Source: WHTI01 sp963756365
Lineage (GTDB): Bacteria; Actinomycetota; CADDZG01; WHSQ01
DNA: 64,000 nt
Assembly (NCBI GenBank): GCA_963756365.1
Contig: CAVWNF010000003.1
Coordinates: forward strand, 1,860,001 to 1,924,000
Reading direction: 5' to 3'
Shown here: positions 62,737 through 64,000 of the stretch, piece by piece
Numbering within the stretch: the stretch's first letter is position 1
Layout of the letters: every line of letters begins with the position of its first letter
Notes under the pieces: generated by a model
The model's input: only the letters and a program-made list of their open reading frames with translations
What the model was told of the DNA's origin: nothing
Database searches by the model: none
Translations under genes and position numbers: made by a program

Positions 62737-63885
62737 GTGGACCTGAACCTTTCCTCAGAGCATCAGCAGGTGCGAGATACCGCCCGTGAGTTCGTCGAGC
62801 GAGAGGTACTCCCTCACGTCCGCGAGTGGGACAGAACCGAAGTGATGGACCGCTCGATCGTCAAGAAACTCGCCGATGTCGGCTTCCTAGGGGCACCGAT
62901 CCCCGAGCGCTACGGCGGGCCCGGCCTCGACAACCTCTCTTACTGCCTGATCATCGAAGAGGTCGGTAAGGCCGATTCGTCCGTGCGCGGCGTGATCTCC
63001 GTGAATGTGGGCTTGGTCGCGAAGACGATCCTCAAGTGGGGCACCGATGAGCAGAAGGATCGGCTCCTTCCGAAACTCTGTTCGGGGGACGCCCTCGGCT
63101 GCTACGCGCTGACGGAACCGGGGTCTGGTTCGGATGCTGCGGCCCTCATCACCTCGGCGACGCGCGACGGAGATTCCTGGGTGCTGTCCGGCACGAAGAT
63201 GTTCATCACGAACGGAGCGTGGGCAACGCATGCGCTCGTCTTCGCTCGCACCGGGGAGCCCGGCCCCAAAGGCATCACTTGCTTCATCGTCGACACCTCG
63301 ACCGATGGATTCAGCACCACACCGGTCACGGGAAAGCTCGGCCTCCGCGCGCAAGACACCGCCGAATTGGTCCTCGCCGAGGTGCGGGTTCCCGACTCCG
63401 ACCGTCTTGGGGATGAGGGCGAAGGTTTCAAGGTGGCGATGTCGGCCCTCGATAACGGGCGCATGTCTCTCGCGTCCGGATGCGTAGGGATAGCGCAGGG
63501 CTGCCTTGAGGCGTCGGTGGCGTATGCGAAGGAGAGAGAGGCCTTCGGGGGACCGATCGCGAGGTACCAGTTGATCCAGGAACTGCTCGCCGACATGGCG
63601 GTCGAGACCGAAGCGGCGAGGCTGCTCGTTTGGAAGGTTGCCGCACTCGCCGATGCGGGGGTCAAGCACACGATCGAGTCTTCGCATGCCAAGTACTTCG
63701 CATCCGAGGTAGCGGTGCGCGCCGCGAACTCCGCGGTCCAGGTATTCGGTGGCTACGGCTACATCGACGAGTACCCGGTTGGGAAGTACCTGAGAGACGC
63801 TCGGGTCGCGACCCTCTATGAGGGCACCTCGCAGATCCAGAAGCTGATCATCGGACGAGCGCTGACAGGCGAGAGCGCCTTCTAG
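62737..63885 (+). CDS. Acyl-CoA dehydrogenase (glutaryl/isobutyryl-type)
   Basis: 382 residues from GTG 62737, chosen over TTG 62710 which lies in the divergent gene start. CYALTEPGSGSDAAALITSA, GWGYIDE-like VFGGYGYIDEYPVGKYLRDARVATLYEGTSQIQKLIIGRAL with catalytic Glu in YEGTSQIQ. Family enzyme for branched or short acyl-CoA; could serve the BCKDH pathway. Confidence 0.9.
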   Translation: MDLNLSSEHQQVRDTAREFVEREVLPHVREWDRTEVMDRSIVKKLADVGFLGAPIPERYGGPGLDNLSYCLIIEEVGKADSSVRGVISVNVGLVAKTILKWGTDEQKDRLLPKLCSGDALGCYALTEPGSGSDAAALITSATRDGDSWVLSGTKMFITNGAWATHALVFARTGEPGPKGITCFIVDTSTDGFSTTPVTGKLGLRAQDTAELVLAEVRVPDSDRLGDEGEGFKVAMSALDNGRMSLASGCVGIAQGCLEASVAYAKEREAFGGPIARYQLIQELLADMAVETEAARLLVWKVAALADAGVKHTIESSHAKYFASEVAVRAANSAVQVFGGYGYIDEYPVGKYLRDARVATLYEGTSQIQKLIIGRALTGESAF

Positions 63886-63889
63886 CCCT

Positions 63890-64000
63890 CTAGCCCGCTA
63901 GTTCCTCCGAGATAGAACCGCCGAAGAAGTCGAGCAGCAATTCCGAGGTGCGCTCCGGGTGTTCGATCTGAGGAACATGAGCGCCGTCTTCCCAGACCTC
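63890..64000 (-). CDS. Alpha/beta hydrolase, C-terminal end only
   Basis: Frame open to the right edge; the visible 36 residues (EDGAHVPQIEHPERTSELLLDFF and tail) match the end of alpha/beta hydrolases, with the catalytic His in GAHVPQIEHPE. Rest is outside the window. Confidence 0.65.
   Translation of the reverse strand, partial: EVWEDGAHVPQIEHPERTSELLLDFFGGSISEELAG

Overview
The window is a high-GC, gene-dense bacterial chromosome segment from an actinomycetote. The evidence is a WhiB protein, a DUF222/HNH protein, an F420-type luciferase-like oxidoreductase, the UPF0182 / PDZ-Lon / DUF2342 protein set known from mycobacteria, a lysine-rich histone-like repeat protein, and frequent GTG/TTG starts. 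Ferredoxin-linked KorAB and MreB without its usual partners suggest a lineage outside the best-studied genera. I see no phage, insertion sequence, CRISPR array or replication origin. The content is largely core metabolism and regulation.

Layout. 1-2.2 kb: a secreted serine protease (cut by the edge), a DUF222/HNH protein and an initiator tRNA-Met with its terminator. 2.2-15.2 kb: cell-envelope block with UPF0182, a receiver, a FecR-like secreted protein, a large sensor kinase, a PDZ-Lon protease, MreB, an epimerase and, on the other strand, a DUF2342 zincin that has lost its HExxH; then a PIG-L deacetylase. 15.2-21 kb: phosphoesterase, rhodanese-MoeB fusion, zinc alcohol dehydrogenase, TatA with a zinc ribbon, LLM oxidoreductase, CBS protein, HD-GYP phosphodiesterase. 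21-29.3 kb: acyl-CoA dehydrogenase, CitE-like lyase, phosphodiesterase/phosphatase family protein, DUF2207 protein, PucR regulator, DUF302 protein and formiminotransferase. 29.3-31 kb: histone-like protein, WhiB, a receiver and a zinc-ribbon protein. 31-35.2 kb: two riboswitch-controlled units. A SAM-I riboswitch with terminator precedes two MetE-like half proteins, and a TPP riboswitch precedes an NCS1 (CytX-like) transporter; an ErpA-like Fe-S protein follows upstream. 35.3-43.6 kb: secreted proteins, a ThDP enzyme, ammonium transporter, KorB-KorA and a 7Fe ferredoxin. 43.7-55.2 kb: lipoate and 2-oxoacid dehydrogenase genes (lipA, E1beta, E1alpha, lipB, E2, lpd), interrupted by an ArsR/MFS pair and pyruvate kinase. 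55-64 kb: hydrolases, a DtxR-type regulator divergent from a cation diffusion facilitator, a membrane-anchored molybdopterin enzyme, an MBL-fold hydrolase, a YgfZ-like protein and a second acyl-CoA dehydrogenase.

Together: BCKDH/PDH-type E1-E2-E3 plus LipA and LipB form a self-contained lipoylated complex; KorAB with the adjacent ferredoxin offers an oxygen-sensitive, ferredoxin-coupled route for 2-oxoacids. Thiamine (TPP riboswitch and transporter) supports KorB, E1 and the acetolactate-synthase-like enzyme.

Caution: about ten otherwise conserved genes are broken by one-base shifts, often in short G/C runs. This looks like assembly/read error rather than real decay, so these genes are annotated here at full span.
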